From: Ezakiella massiliensis | GTDB lineage: Bacteria > Bacillota > Clostridia > Tissierellales > Peptoniphilaceae | DNA length: 64,000 nt | NCBI RefSeq assembly: GCF_900120165.1 | Contig: NZ_LT635475.1 | Location: 1,240,001 to 1,304,000, forward strand | Direction: 5' to 3' | Shown here: positions 27,700 through 36,877 of the stretch, piece by piece | Layout: every line of letters starts with the position of its first letter | Position numbering within the stretch: the stretch's first letter is position 1 | Notes under the pieces: model-generated | Told to the model about the DNA's origin: nothing | Database searches by the model: none | The model's input: only the letters and a program-made list of their open reading frames with translations | Program-made: the position numbers and the translations under genes

Positions 27700-28660
27700 T
27701 CTCGAACGCCTCCGGGTTCGAGATGGCGACCATTTCAGGATCGCCGTTACAACGTTCTTATCAATATCCGTAATCTATTTGTTTTTACGACGAATGTTCA
27801 TACCAACAAGGGGCAATCACATTCGCCGAATGTCTGGGATTCTCCTCAGATTGTTGCAACCAATCAAACAAAATTTTTTTGTCCGAAATAAATCGGACGC
27901 TACCTAAAATTTTGTTTTCTTGGGCAACAAGTTGCGTGAGTCGCTGCTATCCAATCGAGCATCGTTATCACTCGCTCTCTTGGGCAGGGCTGCAACCAGA
28001 CGCTACATGGCTACAAAGATATCCGTTGGAAAAATTCTTTTCTCTTTGTTTATATATATATTATAAATCTACCTTTCCCTTTTATACATCACCCAAAAGG
28101 ACTAGATTGTGTAAAAAAATTTTTCTCTTGGGCTAGGGTTTCGAAAATTGATGAATTTTTGAACTTTGGGGCAAGACTTTTGCGGGCGACATTCTCCTCA
28201 GATTGTTGTACCCAATCGTTTTTCCCTACGGTCGAACGACTGGACAACAAGTTGCGTGAGTCACTGCTAGCCAATCATCTTCACGCTTTCGCGTTCGATT
28301 CTTGGGCAGGGCTGCAAGTCGCCCCTACAACGTTCTAATCTATATCCATTTGATACTCGTAATTTGCTAGGAAATTTCGATGAGGGCCGTAAGATTCACC
28401 AATTGAACGTCGTTACACTCGTTCTCTTGGGAATCTCTGACACGAGACCTGCTAGCCAATTAACATCGCCTTTTCAAGGCTCGTCTCTTGGGCTAGGGCT
28501 TCGAAGTGAAATAAATTTTTAGGACGCAGGTGTACTCTTTTTTAATTTGTGAGGGAAAATTGATGGATTTTTGTAGCTTGAGACTTTTTGACGAGTGAGC
28601 TGTACTAGAGTGTACAGCGGAATGAGCAAAAAGTCGAACACTGCAAAAAGTCGCAATTTT
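27700..28660. repeat. One-kilobase intergenic block of dispersed repeats
   Basis: No credible gene in nearly 1 kb. Recognisable units: GGCGACC ... GGATCGCC hairpin (27725-27745); GTCCGA-AATAAA-TCGGAC followed by GCTAC inside AACAAAATTTT/AAAATTTTGTT (27869-27922), the inverse of 15295-15349; TTGGGCAGGGCTGCAA at about 27984 and 28300; GGAAATTTCGATGAGGGCCG with TTGGGAATCTCTGACACGAG (28374-28460), the inverse of 56200-56315; and a type C fragment (28500-28560). Confidence 0.7.
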
Positions 28661-28673
28661 AACCACAAATTAC

Positions 28674-29183
28674 TCACCATTCGTAGGTTTCTATGTCGTA
28701 CCCATCAATAACCATACATGACCGACTCCCATCCTTTGGAATAGTAGTAGATCCGGGGTTTAAAATGTGGACGGTGTCCGTCTTACGGTTGACCTTGATG
28801 TGGGTGTGACCGGTGATTAAAAAATCACAAAATTTGGCCTCAGCCATTTGGATCCGATCTTCTTCAGATTCCCTGTGACCGTGAGTTGCAAAAATCCTCA
28901 CGTCTCCAAAGTCTTTAATCAGATAATTTTCGTGGATGTTTTTGCCTGTGACCATTTCGTCGACCTCAGAATCGCAATTGCCTTTGACAAAATAAATGTT
29001 GTCCATATTTTTAATCTGCTCAGCCAAACGCTTGGGGTCGTATTTAACTGGCAGGTCATTTCTGGGGCCGTGGTAGAGCACGTCGCCCAAGTGAATGTAG
29101 CAATCGACCTTGCCCATCTTTTCAATGGCCTTCATAAATTCGTCGTAAGACCCGTGGGTGTCACTTAATATTCCAATACGCAT
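28674..29183 (-). CDS. YfcE/MJ0936-family metallophosphodiesterase
   Basis: 169 residues, the usual family length. Metal-binding motifs in order: MRIGILSDTHG (DxH), IHLGDV (GDxx), FVKGNCD (GNCD), FATHGH and LITGHTH (GHxH). The family hydrolyses phosphodiesters with two divalent metals; true substrates are mostly unknown. AGGAAG lies 8 bases upstream of the ATG. It is divergent from murC with an AT-rich shared promoter region of 170 bp. Confidence 0.9.
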   Translation of the reverse strand: MRIGILSDTHGSYDEFMKAIEKMGKVDCYIHLGDVLYHGPRNDLPVKYDPKRLAEQIKNMDNIYFVKGNCDSEVDEMVTGKNIHENYLIKDFGDVRIFATHGHRESEEDRIQMAEAKFCDFLITGHTHIKVNRKTDTVHILNPGSTTIPKDGSRSCMVIDGYDIETYEW

Positions 29184-29290
29184 GTTAAATCTTCCTTTCT
29201 TATTATTTATTTTCTATATTATAATACATTATAAAAGAAAAATAAAATTTACGGTTAATATCGCTATTGTTGGTCACAAATCAATATTAA

Positions 29291-29319
29291 TTGAAATTTA
29301 AAGAAGTATATAGTATAAT
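29291..29319 (+). promoter_or_regulatory. Probable murC promoter
   Basis: TTGAAA (29291-29296), 17-bp spacer, TATAAT (29314-29319), about 37 bases before the murC ATG. Confidence 0.65.
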
Positions 29320-29355
29320 AAACAATGTAATATGAATGTAATATAAGAGGTTTTT

Positions 29356-30729
29356 ATGGACATAGATTTTAATAATATTAAAGAAGTACATTTTATTGGC
29401 ATTGGGGGCATTGGCATGAGCTCTATGGCTCGTGTTCTTTTGGACCGGGGCTATAGGGTTTCTGGGTCTGACAGGACCATTACTCCTCTTTGCCAAAACT
29501 TAATAGACCACGGGGCAAAGATTAGTGCGCCTCAAGATGCAAAAAATATTTTAAAGCCTGATTTAATTGTTTACACAGATGCGATCTCAGCTGACAATCC
29601 AGAATTTATTGCGGCTAAGGAGTCGGGCATCCCCATGATTGACCGGGCGAGTTTTTTGGGCCAGCTGATGACCCAGTATCAAAAATCCTACGCCATCACG
29701 GGGACTCACGGCAAGACGACAACCACGTCAATGCTTGCAACGATTTTTAAGCACAGCGATTTTAAACCGACGATTTTACTGGGCGGCAATTTGGATGCCA
29801 TTGGAGGCAATGTATTGGTGGGCGAGCACGATGTTATGCTTTGCGAAGCCTGCGAATACAAGGGTAATATTTTAAAATACCATCCAACAACAGCCGTCGT
29901 TTTAAATATCGACGAAGACCATTTGGATTATTACAAGTCCCTTGAACACATAGAGGCGACCTTTATTGAATTTATCAAGGGTCTAAAGTCGGGCAGCCAT
30001 TTGATTATTAACGGTGATGAAGCAAGTCTTAAAAATATTAGAGAGGCCCACGATGGCAAGCTGATTACTTTTGGTATTCACAGGCCGGCTGATTTTAGGG
30101 CCAAAGATATTACTTACAATGAAGAGGGTTTTGCTTCTTATGATCTGGAATTTGAGGGCAAGACTTACAAGGTAAACACAAGCGTAATGGGCGTTCACAA
30201 TGTTCTAAACTCTTTGGCGGCCATTGCAACTGCTTATGATGCAGGCCTGGATATAGAGACGATTGTAGATGCCATTGACCATTACAAACCAGTCCATCAA
30301 AGGCTGGAGATGCTGGGCGAAAAGGACGGGGTCACAGTTATGGACGACTACGCCCATCATCCAACGGAGATTATGGCCAGCCTAAACGCTGTTAAGAATA
30401 TGAACAAGGAAAGAATTTTCTGCGTTTTCCAACCCCACACTTATACTAGGACTAAGATTCTTTTAAACGGCTTTGCAGACGCCTTTAAATTGGCGGACCA
30501 AGTCGTGGTTATAGATATATTTGCGGCTCGCGAGACCAATAATTTGGGCATTCACTCCCGCGATTTGGTCGAAAAGATGAACGAACGCGGAATTTCTTGC
30601 AAGTATTATCCAGACTTTGAATCTGCCCTGGAATATTTAAAAACCGCCCTTAGACCTGGCGATCTCTTTATAACCATGGGAGCAGGCGATGTAAATAAAC
30701 TCGCCCATATGTATTTGGAAGACAAGTAA
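29356..30729 (+). CDS. murC: UDP-N-acetylmuramate-L-alanine ligase
   Basis: 457 residues, normal size. N-terminal Rossmann part VHFIGIGGIGMSSMARVLL, the ATP loop AITGTHGKTTTTSML (about 112-126), LCEACEYKGNIL, VLNIDEDHLDYY, VMGVHNVLNSLAAIA, MDDYAHHPTEI and VFQPHTYTRTK, all as in MurC. It adds L-alanine to UDP-MurNAc in cytoplasmic peptidoglycan synthesis. The ribosome site is modest (AAGAGG, 7 bases upstream). It is followed by a hairpin repeat and then guaA; probably not in operon with it. Confidence 0.96.
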   Translation: MDIDFNNIKEVHFIGIGGIGMSSMARVLLDRGYRVSGSDRTITPLCQNLIDHGAKISAPQDAKNILKPDLIVYTDAISADNPEFIAAKESGIPMIDRASFLGQLMTQYQKSYAITGTHGKTTTTSMLATIFKHSDFKPTILLGGNLDAIGGNVLVGEHDVMLCEACEYKGNILKYHPTTAVVLNIDEDHLDYYKSLEHIEATFIEFIKGLKSGSHLIINGDEASLKNIREAHDGKLITFGIHRPADFRAKDITYNEEGFASYDLEFEGKTYKVNTSVMGVHNVLNSLAAIATAYDAGLDIETIVDAIDHYKPVHQRLEMLGEKDGVTVMDDYAHHPTEIMASLNAVKNMNKERIFCVFQPHTYTRTKILLNGFADAFKLADQVVVIDIFAARETNNLGIHSRDLVEKMNERGISCKYYPDFESALEYLKTALRPGDLFITMGAGDVNKLAHMYLEDK

Positions 30730-30743
30730 AAAATAAAATAAAG

Positions 30744-30831
30744 GAGGCGAAATTTCCGCCTCGTGATAAAACACAAAAAAGGAAAAAATTCCTGTAGCGG
30801 CGATCCTGAAATGGTCGCCAAGAATTTTTTT
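30744..30831. repeat. Hairpins between murC and guaA
   Basis: GGAGGCGAAATTTCCGCCTC (30744-30763) is a compact hairpin that may end murC transcription. Then AAAAAATTC-CTGTAGC-GGCGATCC-TGAAAT-GGTCGCC (30799-30819) with a matching GAATTTTTT gives an uninterrupted copy of the hairpin family, useful as the empty form of the nested copies at 15.2 and 16.3 kb. Confidence 0.75.
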
Positions 30832-30862
30832 CTATCCTATTACAAAAAACAAAGGAGGTAAA

Positions 30863-32392
30863 ATGGACAAGGTAATCGTATTAGACTTTAAGGGCCAATA
30901 TTGCCAATTGATAGCAAGACGTGTCCGCGATCTAAACATATACAGCGAAATTATGCCGGGCGATTCCACCATGGAGGAAATTCTAGCAAAAAAACCATCC
31001 GCAATCATACTAACTGGTGGCCCAGACTCTGTCTACGCTGAAAATGCTATGACAGCACCCAAAGAACTTTTTGAAGCAGGGATCCCAATACTCGGCATCT
31101 GCTACGGGGCCCAGCTCATGGCCCACGTACTGGGCGGCAAGGTTGAGCACGCTGACAAGGACAAGAGTGAATACGGCCACGCCGACGCGACCTTTACAGG
31201 CGATGACTTATTTAAAGGTCTTAACAAGGGCACAGTTTGGATGAGCCACACAGACTACATCTCTGACCTTCCAGAGGGCTTTGAGGTAATCGCAACCACA
31301 CCTCAGTGCAAGACTGCTGCCATTGCAAATAAAAATAAAAAACTTTACGGGACCCAATTCCACCCAGAGGTCAACAACACAGAACACCAAAAGGAAATTT
31401 TTGAGAACTTCCTCTTTGAAATCGCAAAACTCAAGGCGGATTGGAACAGCGACAATATTATAGACCGTGAAATAGAAAAAATCCGCGCCAAAGTTGGACC
31501 AAACGGTCGTGCCATTCTCGGCCTATCAGGCGGCGTTGACTCATCAGTAGCCGCAGCCATTATGGAACGCGCCATCGGCGACAGGTGCACATGCATCTTC
31601 GTTGACCACGGATTTTTGAGGATGAACGAAGCCGAAGAAGTCGAAAAAGTATTTACAGAAAACTTCAAGGTAAAATTTGTAAAAATCGACGCCAGAAAAC
31701 GCTTCCTCGATAAACTCAAAGGCGTTACAGAACCTGAAAAGAAACGCAAGATTATTGGCGAAGAATTCATCAGGGTCTTTGAAGATGCCAAGAAAAACGA
31801 AGGCGACGCAAAATTCCTAGTCCAAGGAACTATATATCCTGACGTTGTCGAATCGGGCAGCAAAAAAGAAGACGTCATCAAGAGTCATCATAATGTTGGC
31901 GGCCTACCTGAAGATGTGGATTTTGAAATCATTGAACCACTTAGAGATCTATTTAAAGACGAAGTCAGAGAGATCGGCTACAAACTTGGTCTGCCCAAGC
32001 ACATGGTCGACCGTCACCCCTTCCCAGGCCCAGGACTTGCCATCAGAATTATCGGCGAAATCACCGAAGAACGCCTGGATATCTTAAGAAGGGTCGATAA
32101 TATATATATCACAATGCTCCGCGAACAAGGCCTCTACGATAAAATCTGGCAAGCCTTTGCAGTCCTGCCAGACATCAAAACTGTCGGAGTCCAAGGAGAC
32201 AAAAGGACCTATTCATACATGGTCGCCCTCAGAGCCGTCAACTCAGTCGACGCCATGACCGCCGAAAGCTTTAACTTTTCCTATGAATTCTTGCAAGAAG
32301 CTCAAAGAAGAATTATAAACGGCGTGCCAGAGGTAAACCGCGTAGTATACGACATAACCTCGAAACCACCGGGAACGATTGAATGGGAATAA
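30863..32392 (+). CDS. guaA: GMP synthase (glutamine-hydrolysing)
   Basis: 509 residues. Class I glutamine amidotransferase domain: ILTGGPDSVY, GICYGAQLMAHVLGG with the catalytic Cys, and GTQFHPEVNNTEH with the catalytic His/Glu. ATP-pyrophosphatase domain: LGLSGGVDSSVAAAI (P-loop SGGxDS), FVDHGFLRMNE. C-terminal dimerisation domain: HPFPGPGLAIRIIGE and TSKPPGTIEWE at the very end. It makes GMP from XMP in purine synthesis. AAAGGAGG is 6 bases upstream. The last 12 bases (32381-32392) are the apparent integration site of the mobile elements that follow, and the coding sequence stays intact. Confidence 0.97.
   Translation: MDKVIVLDFKGQYCQLIARRVRDLNIYSEIMPGDSTMEEILAKKPSAIILTGGPDSVYAENAMTAPKELFEAGIPILGICYGAQLMAHVLGGKVEHADKDKSEYGHADATFTGDDLFKGLNKGTVWMSHTDYISDLPEGFEVIATTPQCKTAAIANKNKKLYGTQFHPEVNNTEHQKEIFENFLFEIAKLKADWNSDNIIDREIEKIRAKVGPNGRAILGLSGGVDSSVAAAIMERAIGDRCTCIFVDHGFLRMNEAEEVEKVFTENFKVKFVKIDARKRFLDKLKGVTEPEKKRKIIGEEFIRVFEDAKKNEGDAKFLVQGTIYPDVVESGSKKEDVIKSHHNVGGLPEDVDFEIIEPLRDLFKDEVREIGYKLGLPKHMVDRHPFPGPGLAIRIIGEITEERLDILRRVDNIYITMLREQGLYDKIWQAFAVLPDIKTVGVQGDKRTYSYMVALRAVNSVDAMTAESFNFSYEFLQEAQRRIINGVPEVNRVVYDITSKPPGTIEWE
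32381..32392 (+). mobile_element. attL core of the guaA-integrated element
   Basis: The end of guaA, GAATGGGAATAA, recurs exactly at 45717-45728 and 54021-54032 as the last bases of a 133-bp repeat. Integrative elements using the guaA 3' end are well known. Core inferred from repeat identity only. Confidence 0.7.
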
Positions 32393-32440
32393 TCGCAAAA
32401 TTTTCTAAAATGGCTTAATTACAAGCTATAAAGAGAATAA

Positions 32441-32561
32441 AAAATGGCTACTGGTACTCAAATGGTACTGATAAGTAAAAAAGAATAAACTAAATAATAG
32501 TTCCAAGTGGTTTACATTTGGATAAAAAATTAGACCGTAGTTTTTAGACTGCGGTCTTTTT
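32441..32561 (+). repeat. Element left arm with terminator, copy 1
   Basis: Runs from AAAATGGCTACTGGTACT to GCGGTCTTTTT; a second copy is at 54196-54311. It contains two TGGTACT direct repeats (32452 and 32463 areas), possible integrase arm sites. It ends in a terminator, AGACCGTAG ... CTGCGGTCT plus T run, that can serve guaA. Confidence 0.75.
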
Positions 32562-32572
32562 GCGTACATATT

Positions 32573-33004
32573 TTATTTTAAAAATCTTGATTTTTTAGGG
32601 TAAGATAACTTCCAATCTTCAAATTCCTCGTCTGTTATCTCATCGTTGTAATACTTTTTTCTCATCTCATTCCATTCTATAAGAAAATTATTGAAGTCTA
32701 CATCATTTGATAAAAGTCCAGTGATCTCCCCATCGCCTGCTGAGGGTCTAAACTTCATGTCTTTTTCATAATCAAAAATTATATGCATTATTTCAAAAAT
32801 AGAATTAGGTTCATGATCGATCAATGCTGATATATCACAATCAAGTGCTTCAGATATTTTTTGTAATTGTTCTTTACTTGGAGATCTATTTCCAAGTTCA
32901 TAATTTCTTATGGCAGCATCTGTCAAACCAGACTTAATAGCGAGTTCTTTTTGAGTTAAGTTTCGCATAAGTCTTAACTTTTTTAATTTTTCTCCAGAAA
33001 TCAA
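32573..33004 (-). CDS. XRE-family repressor of the element
   Basis: 143 residues. Cro/CI-type helix-turn-helix at residues about 5-60: KLKKLRLMRNLTQKELAIKS, AAIRNYELGNRSPSKEQL. The C-terminal half (60-143) is a short helical tail of unknown role that ends PKKSRFLK. It is divergent from the excisionase gene across a promoter with inverted repeats, the usual layout of an element repressor controlling xis-int. ATG 33004 is preceded by AGGAGGGG on the minus strand. Its 3' end (TTTTAAAAATCTTGATT) survives as scars at 46884 and 52581, marking lost copies of related elements. Confidence 0.85.
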   Translation of the reverse strand: MISGEKLKKLRLMRNLTQKELAIKSGLTDAAIRNYELGNRSPSKEQLQKISEALDCDISALIDHEPNSIFEIMHIIFDYEKDMKFRPSAGDGEITGLLSNDVDFNNFLIEWNEMRKKYYNDEITDEEFEDWKLSYPKKSRFLK

Positions 33005-33134
33005 ACTAACCCCTCCTTATTTCACAATAACTATAAATATTTTATCACAAAATGAACAAAAACTCAACAAAACTGTTCTGTTGTAAATATTTGCAAGTAT
33101 CTGAATATTTTAGAAAAAAATAAATAGAAAAAAC

Positions 33135-33190
33135 TTGACAGAACAAATATGAACTGTTATTATATATACATACCGTTCGATATTGAACGG
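33135..33190 (+). promoter_or_regulatory. xis-int promoter with operator palindrome
   Basis: TTGACA (33135-33140), 17-bp spacer, TATTAT (33158-33163). Just downstream is the perfect palindrome CCGTTC-GATATT-GAACGG (33173-33190); a related half-site GAACTGTT overlaps the promoter. It is the probable target of the divergent XRE repressor. Confidence 0.75.
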
Positions 33191-33265
33191 AAATTGTAAG
33201 ATATATAAATTAATGCTCGCCCTTTTGAGGATGTAGAACCTTACAAACTATAAAAGGAGGACATT

Positions 33266-33460
33266 ATGAAAGGTATTTTTATGAATGCAAAAGATGTACA
33301 AGAATTTCTTGATGTAAGTAGGACAACAGCATATCAGATAATAAACGATATGAATCAAGATCTACTTAAATTAGGCTATCGTGTGCAAAGAGGAAAGGTA
33401 AATAGAGAATACTTTATGGAAAAGTATTGCTATAAACCAACAAATGCAAAGGAGGTTTAA
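33266..33460 (+). CDS. Excisionase-like winged helix DNA-binding protein
   Basis: 64 residues: MKGIFMNAKDVQEFLDVSRT then AYQIINDMNQDLLKLGYRV and REYFMEKY, a small MerR/excisionase-type helix-turn-helix of the sort encoded directly before tyrosine integrases in Firmicutes elements. AAAGGAGG lies 6 bases upstream. It stops 1 bp before the integrase GTG. Presumed role: directs excision and may bind the arm sites. Family assignment rests on size, HTH pattern and position. Confidence 0.8.
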   Translation: MKGIFMNAKDVQEFLDVSRTTAYQIINDMNQDLLKLGYRVQRGKVNREYFMEKYCYKPTNAKEV

Positions 33461-33461
33461 A

Positions 33462-34586
33462 GTGCCAGCATTTAGAGATGAAAGCGGGAACAAGACTTGG
33501 TTTTGTAAATTTAATTACACCAACTGGAAAGGAGAAAAATTAACTAAGAAAAAACGTGGATTTTTAACAAAAAAAGAAGCTTTAAAATGGGAACAAGAAT
33601 TTTTAAATCAACATTCTGAATCAATTGAGATGAGCTTTAGGGAGTTTTTTGAACTTTACAAGAGGGATAGAAAACCAAGAATAAGAGGAAATACTTGGAG
33701 GACAAAAGAAGCAATTGTAAATCAAAAAATACTTCCCTATATTGGTGATTTAATGCTTAATGAGATTAATAACGTAACCATCATTCAATGGCAAAATGAG
33801 CTTATGAAGATTAAGGATAAGAATGGAAAAAACTACTCTCCTACTTATTTGAGAACTATTCATGCCCAGTTATCTAGTATCTTAAATCATGCTTGTAGGT
33901 ACTACAATTTAAAAACTAATGTTGCTCGTGATGTTGGATCTATGGGAGAAAAAGAAGCTGATGAAATGCTATTTTGGACTCAAGATGAATATGAAAAATT
34001 TATAGAAGCTATTAAAGATAAACCTGAATCATTCTATGCTTTTGAACTTTTATATTGGTGTGGTCTTAGAATGGGAGAATTATTAGCCTTAACAAAAGAG
34101 AAATTTGATTTTGAAAGGCATACATTAAAAATTGATGAATCTTTACAAAGGATTGATGGGAAAAATGTAATAACTGCTCCTAAGACTAAAAAAAGTATAA
34201 GGACAATAGTTATGCCTGAATTTCTAACTGAAGAGATTAAAGAGTATATAGACAGTTTTTATAAGTTAAAACCAAAAGACTTAATATTTAATTTCTCCAA
34301 GAGTTACCTACACCATGAAATGGATAGGGGATCTAAGAAATCTCAAGTAAAAAGAATTAGAATACATGATTTAAGGCATTCTCATGTTTCACTCTTAATT
34401 GAACTAGGATTTTCTGCAACTGCAATAGCTGATAGGGTTGGACACGAATCGATTGATATAACCTATAGATACGCTCATCTCTTCCCTAGTAAGCAAAAAG
34501 AAATGGCTCTGTCTTTAACACAAGTAAGAAATAATAAGGCAAATGACTGGAAAGATTTATTAGAAGAGGATGATAAAGATGTTTAG
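33462..34586 (+). CDS. int: Tyrosine site-specific integrase
   Basis: 374 residues from GTG 33462, which has AGGAGG 6-7 bases upstream; an in-frame ATG at 33444 overlaps the excisionase and has no such site. N-terminal arm-binding AP2-like domain (ESGNKTWFCKFNYTNWKGEK), SAM-like core (NNVTIIQWQNELMK), then the catalytic domain with Arg in WCGLRMGELLAL, HDLRHSHVSLL (HxxR) and the Tyr in THRYAHL-type ITYRYAHLFP. Known role: integration and excision, here at the guaA 3' end. A mutated fragment of a close relative lies at 55382-55602. Confidence 0.95.
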   Translation: MPAFRDESGNKTWFCKFNYTNWKGEKLTKKKRGFLTKKEALKWEQEFLNQHSESIEMSFREFFELYKRDRKPRIRGNTWRTKEAIVNQKILPYIGDLMLNEINNVTIIQWQNELMKIKDKNGKNYSPTYLRTIHAQLSSILNHACRYYNLKTNVARDVGSMGEKEADEMLFWTQDEYEKFIEAIKDKPESFYAFELLYWCGLRMGELLALTKEKFDFERHTLKIDESLQRIDGKNVITAPKTKKSIRTIVMPEFLTEEIKEYIDSFYKLKPKDLIFNFSKSYLHHEMDRGSKKSQVKRIRIHDLRHSHVSLLIELGFSATAIADRVGHESIDITYRYAHLFPSKQKEMALSLTQVRNNKANDWKDLLEEDDKDV

Positions 34587-34941
34587 AAGACATTCATTAG
34601 ATGAAATTTCTAAAAAAACGAGAAATAAAGACAAAAATAGAAAAAGAAATCGAATTTTAAACTTTAGAGTATCTGAAGAAGAATATGATCTAATAAACAA
34701 AAAGATTGAAATCAGTGGACTTAAAAAACAAGATTATTTTCTACAAATGCTATTAAATCACGAAGTTAAGTTAGTAAGTGATTATAGACTTTCTGATAAT
34801 ATAGCCAAGGAAATATTTCAACTAGCAAAAGTTATTAAAAAGTTTGGCAAACTCAATGACGATGAAGCTGATATTTTCATTTATATTTTAGAAATATATG
34901 AAGAAATCAAAAAAGAAAAAAACCCCTACTACAAAGAGTAA
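34579..34941 (+). CDS. Ribbon-helix-helix mobilisation-type protein
   Basis: 120 residues from ATG 34579. After a very basic N-terminus (KKTRNKDKNRKRNRILNFRV) come SEEEYDLINKKIEISGLKKQ and a C-terminal helix region, the general build of MobC/RHH accessory proteins in mobilizable elements (NxRVSxEExxxIxxKxxxSGL). It overlaps the integrase end by 8 bp. A start nine bases earlier is possible. Probably DNA-binding; a role in mobilisation or copy control is inferred. Confidence 0.65.
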   Translation: MFRRHSLDEISKKTRNKDKNRKRNRILNFRVSEEEYDLINKKIEISGLKKQDYFLQMLLNHEVKLVSDYRLSDNIAKEIFQLAKVIKKFGKLNDDEADIFIYILEIYEEIKKEKNPYYKE

Positions 34942-34948
34942 AGGCATG

Positions 34949-34998
34949 CACTCCTGTGAGAAGTGTTCTCTAGACAAGTTCATTTTACCACAGGAGTC
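34949..34998. repeat. Inverted repeat after the RHH gene
   Basis: ACTCCTGTG and CACAGGAGT (9 bp each, about 30-base interior) followed by CTTATTTAT. It could be a weak terminator or a protein-binding site. Position between the integration module and the replication gene fits a module boundary. Confidence 0.5.
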
Positions 34999-35088
34999 TT
35001 ATTTATACCAGACAGGAGGATAAAATGGAGAATAAATATAAAACAATAAAGAGATTAGATGGTTGTAAAAAGAAGAGGAGTAAGGCTT

Positions 35089-36522
35089 ATGACAGATATT
35101 AAATTAAAATTCCCAGAAATAGATCAGACTTACGCCTTTTTAGACTTACAAACTACAGATAAGGGGACGGTTAGACAAATTACTGGGAATATTGTAACAG
35201 CTATTTTAAATCCCAAATATTGTCAAAATCAAAAAATAATTGAGGGACAAATATTCTTTGATAAATTTACCAATGAAATAAAATTCCAGGGGAAAATTAT
35301 CGGAGAAAGAAATATAAAGGAAAATCAAATAAGACTTTGGGATGATTCTTTGAACAATAGATTAGGCTTAGAGATAGAAAAACATTTTGGAATTAATTAT
35401 AACGCAAACAAAATGTGGGAAGCTATTCGTTTTGTAGCTCATCAATATGAAGTGAGTCCGCCAAAGCAATATCTTCAAAATTTAAAATGGAATGGAGATA
35501 AAAATGCCATTAGAAAACTTTTACCAAAGTATTTGGGAGCGGATGATACAGAGCTTAACAATTGGATAATGGAACATATGATATTGGGTATGATAAAAAG
35601 AATTTTCAATCCAGGATCTAAGTTTGATGAGATGATTGTTTTAGTTGGTGGACAAGGTATAGGCAAATCGACTTTTGCAAGATACTTGTCCATAACAGAT
35701 GATTGGTTTTGCACAATAGAAAACATTCAAGGTAAGGATGCTGTTATGAACCTTATGGGTAAAACTGTCGTTGAAATTGAAGAATTTGTTGCTTTAAGAA
35801 ATGCAAAATCAGCTAATGAAGCTAAATCTTTTTTATCAAAATTAAGTGAAAGGATAAGAATACCCTACGAAAAATACGCCACAGATGTACCTAGAACTTG
35901 TATCTTCATAGGGACATTAAATGAAAGAACTTTTCTTAATGACCATACTGGAGAAAGAAGATATTTGCCTGTTGAATGTAACCCGAATCAAAGAATAAGG
36001 ACTATATATCCAGATAAAAATAACAATGAAAAACTTTCAGACAAAGAATATATGTCACGTATAAGAGAAGATTTTAACCAGGCTCTAGCTTTGGGATATG
36101 AAATCTTTAAAAACAAGACTCATGCATGGACTATACCAAAAAATCTTTTAAAAGACTTGTATAAGGAGCAAGAAAAGTTCAAATATCTAAACCCAGATGT
36201 GGAAGACATTAGGTATTTCTTAGAAGAATATAAGCCGAAAAGTGCAGATCCAAATATAACTTGTTTCAAAGAACTAACCATGCAAGGCTACCAAATAAAA
36301 TCAAAATCTTTTTCAGAGATTATGGATAATTATTTCCAAGACTGGATTCCAATTAGGTCATCAAAGACCAAAAGAATATCACCAAGCGGAGTCTCAATCC
36401 CAGTAAAACTATATTATGAAAAGAAAATAGAAAATGAAACTGACTTTATAGAAGTTGATAAGAATTTGTTGCCAAAAGAATGGCAAAAAGAAAAACAATT
36501 AGAAATAGATACAGCAAATTAA
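35089..36522 (+). CDS. VapE-family replication helicase/primase-associated ATPase
   Basis: 477 residues from ATG 35089, chosen for GAGGAG 11 bases upstream. The centre has Walker A VGGQGIGKSTF (about residue 186) and acidic VVEIEEF, then NERTFLNDHTGERRYLPVE, the conserved end of virulence-associated E (VapE/DUF5906) proteins. The N-terminal part (FLDLQTTDKGTVRQITGN, KQYLQNLKWNGDKNAI) is typical as well. Such proteins are carried by satellite phages and mobilizable elements and act in replication initiation. No separate primase domain is seen. Lies between the RHH gene and a mobC-oriT-like region. Confidence 0.85.
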   Translation: MTDIKLKFPEIDQTYAFLDLQTTDKGTVRQITGNIVTAILNPKYCQNQKIIEGQIFFDKFTNEIKFQGKIIGERNIKENQIRLWDDSLNNRLGLEIEKHFGINYNANKMWEAIRFVAHQYEVSPPKQYLQNLKWNGDKNAIRKLLPKYLGADDTELNNWIMEHMILGMIKRIFNPGSKFDEMIVLVGGQGIGKSTFARYLSITDDWFCTIENIQGKDAVMNLMGKTVVEIEEFVALRNAKSANEAKSFLSKLSERIRIPYEKYATDVPRTCIFIGTLNERTFLNDHTGERRYLPVECNPNQRIRTIYPDKNNNEKLSDKEYMSRIREDFNQALALGYEIFKNKTHAWTIPKNLLKDLYKEQEKFKYLNPDVEDIRYFLEEYKPKSADPNITCFKELTMQGYQIKSKSFSEIMDNYFQDWIPIRSSKTKRISPSGVSIPVKLYYEKKIENETDFIEVDKNLLPKEWQKEKQLEIDTAN

Positions 36523-36877
36523 GCAAAAGATACAAATGTAACTTTGTAACCTGTAACCTACCGTTATAAATCTTCTTAAATTAGGATTACATAAATTAAT
36601 GGCTTGATAATAAGGCGATAACACAGACTCTTAAAACAAGCTTGCCTAATTTTGGAAGTTTTTATTTTGTAAGTTACAGTTACACTTTTTAATTTCTATT
36701 TGGAAAATTATTAGAAAATAATTTTTAGACTTGTTATTAATAGCAAGCACAGTAAGTGAGTACCCACTTACGAAAAAATCAAAAAATCAATAGCTTTTAA
36801 GGCTATCTAATTTTATGAATTTTACCTTGTTAGGGAGAACCCTAAGACCCAAAAAGTTAAGTGTAAAGGAGAAACGT
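36523..36877. other. Non-coding region with oriT/ori-like inverted repeats
   Basis: About 350 bp without a gene between vapE and mobC. It holds TGTAAC-type direct repeats (36537-36560), an inverted repeat GTAAGTG ... CACTTAC (36752-36771), and TTAGGG-AGAA-CCCTAA (about 36829-36844) followed by GACCC. Origins of transfer usually lie just upstream of mobC, so this is the best oriT candidate. The nick site is not identifiable by eye. Confidence 0.5.

Noticed and set aside
30730..30862. Purine riboswitch upstream of guaA
   Set aside because: Only the hairpin repeat family is present; no three-way-junction aptamer motif is seen.
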